From NCBI GenBank assembly GCA_965215155.1, contig CBDCCY010000004.1:2790001-2854000 (forward strand): a stretch of DNA of 64,000 bases, given 5' to 3'. Position 1 is the stretch's first letter. Each line of letters begins with the position of its first letter. Of this stretch, positions 42,847 through 51,647 are shown one piece after another. The notes below the pieces were generated by a model. The model made no database searches. It was not told the origin of the DNA and saw only the letters and a list, made by a program, of their open reading frames with translations. The position numbers and the translations under genes were made by a program. The DNA is from JAGWAJ01 sp965215155 (GTDB taxonomy: Bacteria; Acidobacteriota; Vicinamibacteria; Vicinamibacterales; UBA8438).

Positions 42847-43710
42847 ACTCCAGATCCAGCGATGTCTTCAGCGCCGCGATCTGCTCCGCGGCGTCCTCCA
42901 GGAACTCCGTGCTCGGGTACTCCGATACGAGGCGCTCGAACATCGGCAACGCTTCGCGTTCCCGGTCCGACGCCGCCAGCGAGGCGGCGAGGTGGTAGTA
43001 GATCTGGTCGCGTCGCGTGTAGCCCGGGTCGTCGTCGAGGATCTCGCGGAACCGGTCGATGGCGCCGGGGTAGTACTTGTTGCGGTAGTAGAAGCGGCCG
43101 ACGATGAAGCTCGAGTCGCTGAGGCGGTCGCGGGCCTCCCGGAGGCGGGTCCGCACCTCGGCGAGAAGGGTGTCGTCGACTCCGGACGCGAAGGTCGGGT
43201 CCGTCACCGCCAGCTCTATGAATCGCTCGAACTCGCGGATCGCCTCGTGTGTTTCCGACTGGTCCCGCTGCGGCGACCTCATCTGCTCGAAGGAGACCAT
43301 GCCGAGCAGGTACTGCGCGCGGGCGGAGAGACGGTGCGAGGGGTACAGCCGGAGGAACTCGCGGAGATCGGCCTGCGCCGCCACGTAGGTTGCCAGCGTC
43401 CCCTCCCGGTAGTAGGTCTCGCCCACCTTGAGGCGGGCGTCGGCGCGCAGGGCGCTCTGCGGGTAGTTGTCGCGGATCTGGACGTAGTAGTCGCGAGCGC
43501 GGGTCCAGGACTCCTCTTCCATGGCCGCCTCGGCCCGTTCGTACAGCAGCCGGTCGGCCTCGGCCGTTGCCGGCGTGATCTCGGGCTCGGGGTGCCGCAT
43601 CCGAGCGCGGCGCCCGCCAGCAGCGCGAGGCACGCGGCGCTGACGGCGAACGGGGCCGGTCGCGTCGGAGGCGCACCGGCCGAAAGGGGGTGAGCAGGGT
43701 GGCCAGCCAT
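42845..43710 (-). CDS. bamD: BamD-like outer-membrane assembly lipoprotein (single-base frameshift)
   Basis: The lipoprotein signal 'FAVSAACLALLAGAALGCG' starts at an ATG (43710). The mature domain lies in another frame from 43625; adding one base to the G4 run 43589-43592 (C4 on the coding strand) gives a continuous 'LGCGTPEPEITPATAEADRL'. The body has TPR-like repeats: 'RARDYYVQIRDNYPQSALRA', 'LREFLRLYPSHRLSARAQYL', 'AIDRFREILDDDPGYTRRDQ', 'LPMFERLVSEYPSTEFLEDA'. BamD is the essential lipoprotein of the BAM complex, so the frameshift is more likely a sequence error. It is the last gene of the def-fmt-rsmB-rpe block. Confidence 0.82.
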
Positions 43711-43799
43711 GGTAACTCCGCCTGTGTCTCCTGGTTCCGGTTCACCGTCGGCGCCGACCCGATGCCGGTGCGGGCGGCGGCCGATCGGATCCGCGTGGT

Positions 43800-44195
43800 T
43801 CATGTCAGCAGCGCGCATATCTCGTTGGGGAGGCGCCGCGGCCGCCCTGCCGCGTCGGTGGCCGCGTGCAGGGTGTGTCCGGTCGCGAGCAATGTCCCGT
43901 CGTCCGAGCGGTGCACCTCGTAGCGGAATTCGACGCGGACCGCAGAGCGGAGGCCACCGCGCGTCGACACGTCGAGCTCGTCGTCGTAGCGCGCCGACGC
44001 CCGGAAGCGACAGAGCGCCTCGACGACCGGCAACAGGATCCCGTCCCGCTCCAGGTCGCGGTAGCGCCGGCCGAGGCGGCGCAGCAGGTCCGTGCGGCCG
44101 ACCTCGAACCACGTGAAGTAGTTCCCGTAGTACGCAATCCCCATCGCGTCGGTCTCGGCGTAACGCACGCGCACGCGCGACGACGTCGACGGCAC
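43800..44195 (-). CDS. YbgC/4HBT-type acyl-CoA thioesterase
   Basis: 131 residues, GTG start 2 bp after rpe. The hotdog-fold signature 'RVRYAETDAMGIAYYGNYFT' 'WFEVGRTDLLRRLG' holds the catalytic Asp of the YbgC class, with 'LPVVEALCRFRASARYDDEL' following. Hydrolyses acyl-CoA; often linked to envelope genes, which fits bamD as next gene. Confidence 0.9.
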   Translation of the reverse strand: MPSTSSRVRVRYAETDAMGIAYYGNYFTWFEVGRTDLLRRLGRRYRDLERDGILLPVVEALCRFRASARYDDELDVSTRGGLRSAVRVEFRYEVHRSDDGTLLATGHTLHAATDAAGRPRRLPNEICALLT

Positions 44196-44197
44196 GG

Positions 44198-44893
44198 TCA
44201 GCCCCGGTCGGGGACCGCAAGGGTCGCCGGGCGCGCCGCCTCGCGCAGCGCCCGCGTCGCCGCGGCGGCATCGTCGGCTCCGAAGATGGCCGACGCCGCC
44301 ACGACGATCTCCGCCCCCGCGTCGACGACCCGGCCGACGTTGCCGGTGTGGACTCCGCCGTCGATCTCCACCGGCGCCGGGTTGCCGGCCCGGTCGAGCA
44401 GCCGCCGCACCTCCCGCACCCTGGCGACGCTCGACGGAATGAATGCCTGGCCGGCGAAGCCGGGGTTGACGGACATCACGACGACGTAGTCGAGCTGGTC
44501 GGCCACCGGCTCGAGCACCCCGGCCGGCGTCGACGGGTTGAGCGCCGCCCCCGCCCGGACCCCGAGCGAGCGCAGCGCGCCCAGGGTTCGGTGGAGGTGG
44601 GGCGATGCCTCGACGTGCACGGAGATCATCGACGCGCCCGCCTTCGCGAAGGCCTCGATGTGGCGCTCGGGTTCGACGATCATCAAATGCACGTCCAGCG
44701 GAAGCGCCGACGCGCGGGCGAGAGCGGCCACTATCGGAATCCCGATCGTCAGGTTGGGCACGAAGCGCCCGTCCATCACGTCCACGTGGATCAGGTCGGC
44801 GCCGCCCGCCACCACCGACCTCACCGCGACCCCCAGCGCCGCGAAGTCGGCGGCGAGGATCGAGGGGGCGATGCTGAGCGTCCGAGGCGGCAT
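44198..44893 (-). CDS. rpe: ribulose-phosphate 3-epimerase
   Basis: 231 residues: 'SIAPSILAADFAALG', 'ADLIHVDVMDGRFVPNLTIG', 'LDVHLMIVEPERHI', 'DYVVVMSVNPGFAGQAFIPS' and 'PVEIDGGVHTGNVGRVVDAG' contain the His/Asp metal and catalytic sites of the family. Interconverts ribulose-5-phosphate and xylulose-5-phosphate in the pentose phosphate pathway. It starts 2 bp after the PASTA gene. Confidence 0.95.
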   Translation of the reverse strand: MPPRTLSIAPSILAADFAALGVAVRSVVAGGADLIHVDVMDGRFVPNLTIGIPIVAALARASALPLDVHLMIVEPERHIEAFAKAGASMISVHVEASPHLHRTLGALRSLGVRAGAALNPSTPAGVLEPVADQLDYVVVMSVNPGFAGQAFIPSSVARVREVRRLLDRAGNPAPVEIDGGVHTGNVGRVVDAGAEIVVAASAIFGADDAAAATRALREAARPATLAVPDRG

Positions 44894-44895
44894 GG

Positions 44896-45618
44896 TCAGC
44901 GGCTGACTTCGAGCGAGATCGGCTCGCCCGGGGCGATCTGGAAGCCCGCGGCCGGCGCCTGCCGGAGGATCACGCCGGACGGCACGCCGGGGTAGGGATG
45001 GTCGGCGACGACGCTCACGCGGAACCCGCGGGTGCGGAGGATCTCCGCCGCCGCGTCGCCGCCCACCCCGATCAGATCGGGCATGACGTAGGTCTGCCCG
45101 CGCTCCCCACGATTGACCAGGAGCGAGACGACATCCCCGCTGCCGGAGGGCGGAGGCTCCTGGGCGACGACGGCGCCGGTCGGGTAGCGGTCGGAGCGGA
45201 TCTCGGCCACGCTCTCGACGACGATGTCGTTGTCGATGAGCCGCCGGCGCGCGCCCCCCTCGGACTCGCCGATGACGGGCGGCACCTCGCCCGCCGTCGG
45301 GCCGGAGCTCAGCCAGAGCTTGACGCTCCGGCGGCTGCGGGTCGTGGCGCCCGGACTCGGGTCCTGCTCGGCTACCTGGCCGGCGTCGATCGTCGCGTGA
45401 ATGCGGCGCCGCGGCTCGAGGCGGGCCGTCAGTCCGGCCGCGGCCAGCGCCGCCGTCGCCGCCTCGACCGTCTGCCCGGTCACGTCGGGCGTCGGGACCT
45501 CGCGGGTCCTGATCGCCAACTGCAGGCCGGCCAGGGCGGAGAGCCCGAACGTCACGGCCAGCGCGCCCGCGAGGGCGACCAACCGGACGGCCTTCACGAC
45601 CTGAGCGGGGACCTTCAT
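44896..45618 (-). CDS. PASTA-domain membrane protein
   Basis: 240 residues: one N-terminal membrane helix ('VALAGALAVTFGLSALAGLQ') followed by three PASTA repeats, opening 'VPTPDVTGQTVEAATAALAA', 'VPPVIGESEGGARRRLIDND' and 'VMPDLIGVGGDAAAEILRTR'. There is no kinase or penicillin-binding domain, so it is a stand-alone extracytoplasmic PASTA protein, presumably binding peptidoglycan fragments. This gene order between rsmB and rpe is, from memory, common in Acidobacteriota. Confidence 0.9.
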   Translation of the reverse strand: MKVPAQVVKAVRLVALAGALAVTFGLSALAGLQLAIRTREVPTPDVTGQTVEAATAALAAAGLTARLEPRRRIHATIDAGQVAEQDPSPGATTRSRRSVKLWLSSGPTAGEVPPVIGESEGGARRRLIDNDIVVESVAEIRSDRYPTGAVVAQEPPPSGSGDVVSLLVNRGERGQTYVMPDLIGVGGDAAAEILRTRGFRVSVVADHPYPGVPSGVILRQAPAAGFQIAPGEPISLEVSR

Positions 45619-45692
45619 GCGACCTTCCAGTGTAGTGGAAGGGCTCGGGCCTGACCAAGCGCCGGCCGTTCGTCCGCGGGCCGGGTGCCCAG

Positions 45693-47048
45693 TCAGAGCC
45701 TCCGTTCGAGGACGGCTCCGAAGAATGCCTGCAGCCCGTCCCGGAAGGGCAGCGTGCGGAAGTACCCCTCGGCGTCGACGAAGCGCGCCGCGTCCGGCGC
45801 CGCCGGCCGGACGATCTCGAACTGGGGGTGCGTCCGCCGGAAGCGGGCTACGACGTGCTCGTTCTCGTCCGGCTCGCCGGAGCAGGTGGCGTAGACGAGC
45901 CGGCCCCCCGGGCGGACCGCGGCGGCGGCCTCGGCGAGAAAGGCGTCCTGTCGAAGCGCGAAGGTCGCGAGGCGATCCGGCGTGACCCGCCAGCGGATGT
46001 CCGGGTCGCTGCGTAGCGTCCCGAGCCCCGAGCACGGCGCGTCCACGAGGACTCGCTCGAAAGCCGGAGCGAACGGCAGCGGCGCGGCCGCGTCGAGGCG
46101 CACGAGGCGGACGCACTCCGCCCCGCAGCGCCGGACGGTGGCCTCCAGCACCTCCAGCCGGCGAGGGCGGAGATCGGCGGCAACGAGCACGCCGCGGCCC
46201 TCCATCGCGCCTGCGATGTCGACGGTCTTGCCGCCGGGGGCCGCGCAGACGTCCAGCACGCGCATGCCCGGTTCGGCCGCAACCAGCGCCGCGACGAGCT
46301 GGGCCGCCTCGTCCTGCACCAGGATGTCGCCGTGCGCGAACGCCGGGGTGGCGCCGGCGAGTCCTGCGGCGACCTCGAGCGCGAGCGGCGCCCAGCGGCT
46401 CGCTGCCGCGCGCACGCCCTGTCCCGCCAGGCGTTCCGCGGCCTCCTCGCGCGTGGCCCGGAGGCGGTTGGCGTGGAGCGTGACGGGGGCCGGCTGGTTG
46501 TTGAAGCGCGCCCACGCCGTCGCGGCGTCCAGGCCGTGGCGGTCGACCCACCGCTCGGCCAGCCAGCGCGGGTGCGACAGTGTGATGGCGAGGTAGTCGA
46601 GCGCCTCGGCGCGCGGCGTCCGCCCCCCGGTCCGCGGCGCGGGGGGGAGCGACGCCGCACACCTCGGATCCGAGAGCCTCCGGAGCAGGCCATTCACGAA
46701 GCGCTCGGCCCCGGGCCGGGCCACCTCGCGGGTCAGGGCGACGGCGTCGTGCACGGTGGCGCGCGGGGGCACCCGGTCGAGGAGCCGGAGCTCGAACGTG
46801 CCGGCCCGCAGCACGTCGAGCACGGCGTCGTCGATGCGGCCGAGCGGTCGCTCCGAGACCTGGGCCAGCAGGTGATCGATCGCCGCGCGCCAGCGCAGCG
46901 TGCCGGTGGCGATGGCGCCCGCCAGGGCGCGGTCGCGCGGGTCGTCCAGCCGGCCGCGGGCGCGCTCGAGGGCCGTCCCGAGGTCGGCGCGGCCGCCGTG
47001 CACCGTCCGGAGGACGCGATGGGCGGCGCGGCGAGCCGGCGAGGTCAC
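45693..47048 (-). CDS. rsmB: 16S rRNA (cytosine-967-C5)-methyltransferase
   Basis: 451 residues: an N-terminal NusB-like domain ('RVLRTVHGGRADLGTALERA', 'DRALAGAIATGTLRWRAAID'), then SAM-binding 'GMRVLDVCAAPGGKTVDIAG' and catalytic Cys motifs 'VLVDAPCSGLGTLRSDPDIR' and 'YATCSGEPDENEHVV'. The GTG start overlaps the fmt stop (GTGA), so it is translationally coupled. Confidence 0.95.
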   Translation of the reverse strand: MTSPARRAAHRVLRTVHGGRADLGTALERARGRLDDPRDRALAGAIATGTLRWRAAIDHLLAQVSERPLGRIDDAVLDVLRAGTFELRLLDRVPPRATVHDAVALTREVARPGAERFVNGLLRRLSDPRCAASLPPAPRTGGRTPRAEALDYLAITLSHPRWLAERWVDRHGLDAATAWARFNNQPAPVTLHANRLRATREEAAERLAGQGVRAAASRWAPLALEVAAGLAGATPAFAHGDILVQDEAAQLVAALVAAEPGMRVLDVCAAPGGKTVDIAGAMEGRGVLVAADLRPRRLEVLEATVRRCGAECVRLVRLDAAAPLPFAPAFERVLVDAPCSGLGTLRSDPDIRWRVTPDRLATFALRQDAFLAEAAAAVRPGGRLVYATCSGEPDENEHVVARFRRTHPQFEIVRPAAPDAARFVDAEGYFRTLPFRDGLQAFFGAVLERRL

Positions 47049-48106
47049 GGGGCCGAATCGAAGCGGAGGCCCGGCGTCCAGCGGCGCCCCGCGAGAAACG
47101 CGCGCGCCGGGAGCGGCCGGCCCCCCTCGGGCTGGATCTTCGTGATCGCCAGCACGGAACCTTCGCCGGCCGCGACGGCGAGTCGATCCCCGGAGGCCTC
47201 GATCAGGTGGCCGGGGGCGGGGTCGCCAGCGGCGACGGCGTCGGCGCTCGCGGTGCCGGCGCTCGCGGTGCCGGCGCTCGCGGTGCCGGCGCTCGCGGTG
47301 CCGGCGCTCCCGGTGCCGGCGCTCCCGGCGCCCGCGCCCCCGGCGCCCGCCTCCGGGACGCGGCTGCCCAGGATCAGGTAGCGGTCGCCGCCGAGGCGGG
47401 TGAAGGCGTGGGGCCAGGGGTGCAGGCCGCGCACCTGGTCGTGGATCGCGCGCGCCGGACGGCTCCAGTCGATCCGGCCGTCGTCGCGCGTCAGGCGCGG
47501 CGCGAAGGTTGCCGCGGCGTGATCCTGCGGGGTCTCGGTGGCGGTGCCGGCGTCGATCCCGGCCACCGCTTCCAGCAGCAGATCGGCGCCGAGCTCCGCC
47601 AGACCGCGCTCGACGTCGGCGCTCGTCTCGTCGGGGTCGATGGGGCGCGGGCGCCGCGCCAGCATCGGGCCGGCGTCCATCTCGCGGACGAGGCGGATGA
47701 TGGTCACGCCGGTCGTCGCCTCGCCGGCGAGGATCGCGCGCTGGATCGGCGCGGCGCCGCGGTACTTCGGCAGCAGCGAGGCGTGGACGTTGATGGTCCC
47801 GTACCGCGGGGTTTCCAGCAGCGCGTCGGGCAGGATCTGGCCGTAGGCGGCGACGACCGCCAGATCCGGCTCGAACGCGGCGATCTGTTGCCGGACCGCT
47901 TCCGACGCAAGGCGTTCCGGCTGCAGCACCGGGACGGCGTGCTCGACCGCGAGGCTCTTGACCGGCGACGGGCTGACCCGTCGTCCCCGGCCGCGGGGCC
48001 GGTCCGGGCGGGTGACGACCGCGACGACGCGGTGCGGGGAGTCCAGCAGGCGTTCGAGCGTGGGCAGCGCGAAGACGGGAGTGCCGAAGAAGACGGTCTT
48101 TACCAT
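47045..48106 (-). CDS. fmt: methionyl-tRNA formyltransferase with a low-complexity insert
   Basis: 353 residues. 'VFFGTPVFALPTLERLLDSP', 'TRPDRPRGRGR', 'VVAAYGQILPDALLETPRYG', 'INVHASLLPKYRGAAPIQRA' and 'GVTIIRLVREMDAGPML' contain the folate and catalytic Asn-His-Asp sites. The C-terminal OB-like domain is interrupted by an Ala/Gly/Ser/Thr stretch of about 35 residues encoded by 15-bp tandem repeats. It formylates initiator Met-tRNA. Overlaps def by 7 bp. Confidence 0.95.
   Translation of the reverse strand: MVKTVFFGTPVFALPTLERLLDSPHRVVAVVTRPDRPRGRGRRVSPSPVKSLAVEHAVPVLQPERLASEAVRQQIAAFEPDLAVVAAYGQILPDALLETPRYGTINVHASLLPKYRGAAPIQRAILAGEATTGVTIIRLVREMDAGPMLARRPRPIDPDETSADVERGLAELGADLLLEAVAGIDAGTATETPQDHAAATFAPRLTRDDGRIDWSRPARAIHDQVRGLHPWPHAFTRLGGDRYLILGSRVPEAGAGGAGAGSAGTGSAGTASAGTASAGTASAGTASADAVAAGDPAPGHLIEASGDRLAVAAGEGSVLAITKIQPEGGRPLPARAFLAGRRWTPGLRFDSAP
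47243..47332. repeat. 15-bp minisatellite inside fmt
   Basis: Four identical units of GGCGCTCGCGGTGCC (47243-47302) and two degenerate units to 47332. On the coding strand each gives five residues (Gly-Thr-Ala-Ser-Ala), so copy-number change keeps the frame. Confidence 0.9.
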
Positions 48107-48609
48107 TTCCCGGTGCGTTGCAGCTTGTGGATTCTGCGTACGATCAGCTCCCGCTTGAGCCCGCGGAGCCGGTCGAGGAAGAGCGCGCCGTCCAGGTGAT
48201 CGAGCTCGTGCTGGAGCGCGCGCGCGAGCAGGCCCGTGCCTTCCAACTCGATCGGCTCCCCTTCCCGGTCGAGGCCGCTGACGACCAGGCGAGACGGCCG
48301 GCGGACCTTCGCGGCGAACCCCGGCACGCTCAGGCACCCCTCTTCCTCGTTCTGAACGCCCTCCTCCTTCACGACGGCCGGGTTGACCAGGACCACGAGG
48401 CCGTCGGGGTTGCGGCCGACCGACGGGTCGGCCACGAACACCCGCAACGGCACTCCGACCTGCGGCGCGGCCAGGCCGACGCCCGGGGCGGCGTACATCG
48501 TCTCGACCAGGTCATCGATCAGCGATCGGACTTCCGCCGTGATCTCGGCCACGTCTTCTGCCCGCTGCCGGAGCACCTCGTCGCCGTAGCGCACGATGGA
48601 GCGGAGCAC
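48100..48609 (-). CDS. def: peptide deformylase
   Basis: 169 residues from a GTG; no strong RBS is visible. All three family motifs are present: 'GVGLAAPQVG', 'EEGCLSVPG' and 'LQHELDHLDG' (Cys and two His bind the metal). Removes the formyl group from nascent proteins. Heads the def-fmt-rsmB-PASTA-rpe-thioesterase-bamD run. Confidence 0.95.
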   Translation of the reverse strand: MLRSIVRYGDEVLRQRAEDVAEITAEVRSLIDDLVETMYAAPGVGLAAPQVGVPLRVFVADPSVGRNPDGLVVLVNPAVVKEEGVQNEEEGCLSVPGFAAKVRRPSRLVVSGLDREGEPIELEGTGLLARALQHELDHLDGALFLDRLRGLKRELIVRRIHKLQRTGKW

Positions 48610-48710
48610 GACCGAATTGTAGTGCTGCGAGAGCGTGCCCGCCGCGGGCCGCGCGCGGAACGGACCGGGATTGGGGCCCACGCGTCGGCGTGTCCCGGCA
48701 GTCTTCTTGC

Positions 48711-49730
<1,020 letters not shown>

Positions 49731-49841
49731 GGGCCTTGACTCGGGGTGATCGCCTGCGGGCCGCCGGGCGAGGCGGCGAAGCCGGTCAAGGGCCTCGACC
49801 CGCGGGGGCCGGTGTCATAATCGGTGCACAAGGAGGCACTC

Positions 49842-50474
49842 ATGCCCGACCGTCAGGTCCGATCCCGGCTCGCGTCTCCCCGCTGCCGATCGCGTCGCGC
49901 CCGCGGCGCCGTCGCGGTGCTCGCAGCGGCCGTCGGCCTTGCCGCCGCGGCGCCTGCCCCGGCCCAGGAGCCGCCGCCGCCGCCCCGCATTCCGCCGCTC
50001 GAGTCGGTCGAGGAGGGCATCAACATCACCCGGACCCTGGCCCATCACCCGGCGCTCGCCGAGGCTTGGCTGGGGTTCGCGAGCTACGTCCTGGGCGACA
50101 ACACGCTGCCCCCGCGGGATCGCGAGCTCCTGATCCTGCGCATCGGCTACCTCCGCGGCTCGGAGTACGAATGGGGCCAGCACACCCGCATCGCCCGCTC
50201 GGTCGGTGTGACCGACGAGGAGATCCTGCGCGTCATCGACGGTCCGGACGCAGCCGGCTGGTCCACCTTCGACAGCGCCCTCCTGCGCGCGGTGGACGAG
50301 CTGCACCATGACTCGGAGGTGAGCGACGCGACCTGGGCCGAGCTGTCCGGGCGCTACGACACGCGCCAGCTCATGGACCTCGTGTTCACGGTCGGCCAGT
50401 ACAACCTGGTCTCGATTGCGTTGCGGACGTTCCGCGTGCCGCTCGACGAGGGCGTGGAGGGGTTCCCCCGTTAG
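49842..50474 (+). CDS. exported carboxymuconolactone decarboxylase-family protein
   Basis: 210 residues; ATG with AAGGAGG upstream. Signal peptide 'VAVLAAAVGLAAAAPAPAQ'. The AhpD-like CMD fold is indicated by 'LPPRDRELLILRIGYLRGSE' 'YEWGQHTRIARSVGVTDEEI' and 'RQLMDLVFTVGQYNLVSIAL'. The CxxC of AhpD is absent (Tyr-Glu-Trp-Gly-Gln in that region), so it is not a peroxidase reductant. Role unknown. Confidence 0.85.
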   Translation: MPDRQVRSRLASPRCRSRRARGAVAVLAAAVGLAAAAPAPAQEPPPPPRIPPLESVEEGINITRTLAHHPALAEAWLGFASYVLGDNTLPPRDRELLILRIGYLRGSEYEWGQHTRIARSVGVTDEEILRVIDGPDAAGWSTFDSALLRAVDELHHDSEVSDATWAELSGRYDTRQLMDLVFTVGQYNLVSIALRTFRVPLDEGVEGFPR

Positions 50475-50550
50475 CGCGCCCTCGCGGGCGCGTTGGGAGT
50501 CTGCGCGGGCACGGAGTCCTCAAAGGTAGGTTCTACGGCGCAGACTCCTG
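50472..50550. repeat. REP-like palindromic repeat, full copy
   Basis: Begins with the TAG stop of the CMD gene and ends in GGCGCAGACTCCT. It contains a GCGCCC/GGGCGC hairpin and the motif GGGAGTCTGCGCGGGC, which pairs with the inverted end. Matches 36137-36215 in inverted orientation. Confidence 0.8.
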
Positions 50551-50713
50551 GCAGGGCGTCGCCCGTCCGCCGCCGCGCGCGCTCGCAGGTGTCCTCGACC
50601 CGGTGGGGTTTCCGCTCCCGCGAGCGCGGCGGCGGAATGGTCGGGTGGGTCGCTTCGCTGGTATGATCGGTGGCCGCATGGCGACCAAAGGCATCAGGAA
50701 GAACGAGTCAGGA

Positions 50714-51532
50714 ATGAGAACACCACTTCGCTGGCGGCGAGCGTTGCTCGTCGCGACGTGCATGGCGGTCGGGATTGCGTTGAGCGCGGGGGCGGCGTAC
50801 GCCCAGAGCGGTGACCCCTCCCGGACCTGGGACGACCGCCCCGACCTGAACGGCGTCTGGCAGACGATGAGTACGGCGAACTGGAATCTGGAGGACCACC
50901 CCGCCGGGCCCGGTCACCCCGATCTGGGCGCCATCGGCGCGATCCCCCCCGGACAGGGGGTCGTCGTGGGCGGGGAGATCCCCTACACGGACGAGGCCCG
51001 GCAGCAGCGGGACGAGAACTTCGCCAACCGGATGAGCAACGACCCCGAGGCGAAGTGCTTCATGCCGGGGGTGCCGCGCGCGACCTACCTGCCGCATCCC
51101 TTCCAGATCATCCAGGGCGACCGGAAGATCCTGCTGATCTACGGCTTCTCGGACGCGAACCGCACCGTCCACATGGACCTGGAGCCCGAGCCGGCCCCGA
51201 TCGACAGTTGGATGGGGCGCTCGTTCGGCCGCTGGGAGGGTGACACGCTCGTCGTCGACGCCGAGGGATTCAACGGCGAGGCGTGGCTCGATCGGGCCGG
51301 CAACTTCACGTCGAGCGCGCTCCGGGTGGAGGAGCGCTACACGCCGCTCGGACCGAACGTGCTGCGCTACGAGGCGACGCTCGAGGATCCGAACGTCTTC
51401 ACGCGGCCGTGGCAGATCAGCCTGCTGCTCTACCGCCGGCTGGAGGAGAACGCCCGCGTGCTGGCGTTCAAGTGCGTCGAGTTCTCGGAGGATCTCCTGT
51501 ACGGGCATCTGCGCAGGGAGCCGACCCGCTAG
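50714..51532 (+). CDS. secreted protein distantly related to the CHEGNY family
   Basis: 272 residues; an ATG at 50678 is an alternative start. Signal peptide 'ALLVATCMAVGIALSAGAAY', then 'DDRPDLNGVWQTMSTANWNL', 'FMPGVPRATYLPHPFQIIQG', 'SFGRWEGDTLVVDAEGFN' and 'VLAFKCVEFSEDLLYGHLRR'. The 'PDLNGVW' opening and 'GDTLVVD' core match the CHEGNY family; the CHEGNY end is replaced by 'KCVEFSEDL'. Function unknown. Confidence 0.75.
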   Translation: MRTPLRWRRALLVATCMAVGIALSAGAAYAQSGDPSRTWDDRPDLNGVWQTMSTANWNLEDHPAGPGHPDLGAIGAIPPGQGVVVGGEIPYTDEARQQRDENFANRMSNDPEAKCFMPGVPRATYLPHPFQIIQGDRKILLIYGFSDANRTVHMDLEPEPAPIDSWMGRSFGRWEGDTLVVDAEGFNGEAWLDRAGNFTSSALRVEERYTPLGPNVLRYEATLEDPNVFTRPWQISLLLYRRLEENARVLAFKCVEFSEDLLYGHLRREPTR

Positions 51533-51564
51533 GAGTCTGCGCCGTGGAACGGCGACGACTCCTG
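51530..51564. repeat. short REP-like repeat copy
   Basis: The TAG stop of the preceding gene is followed by GAGTCTGCGCCGT and an inverted GACTCCTGG end. It lacks the GCGCCC hairpin half. Confidence 0.65.
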
Positions 51565-51647
51565 GAGGGTTGGTTGGGCACCAAGCGGAGCCGCAGGCGA
51601 CGATTGGTGGGCTAGTGCGGTCTACCGGACCGCGGAGGAATCGCGTC

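Noticed and set aside
47243..47332. Short tandem repeats considered as a CRISPR-like array
   Set aside because: Units are contiguous 15-mers without spacers and lie inside fmt in frame.
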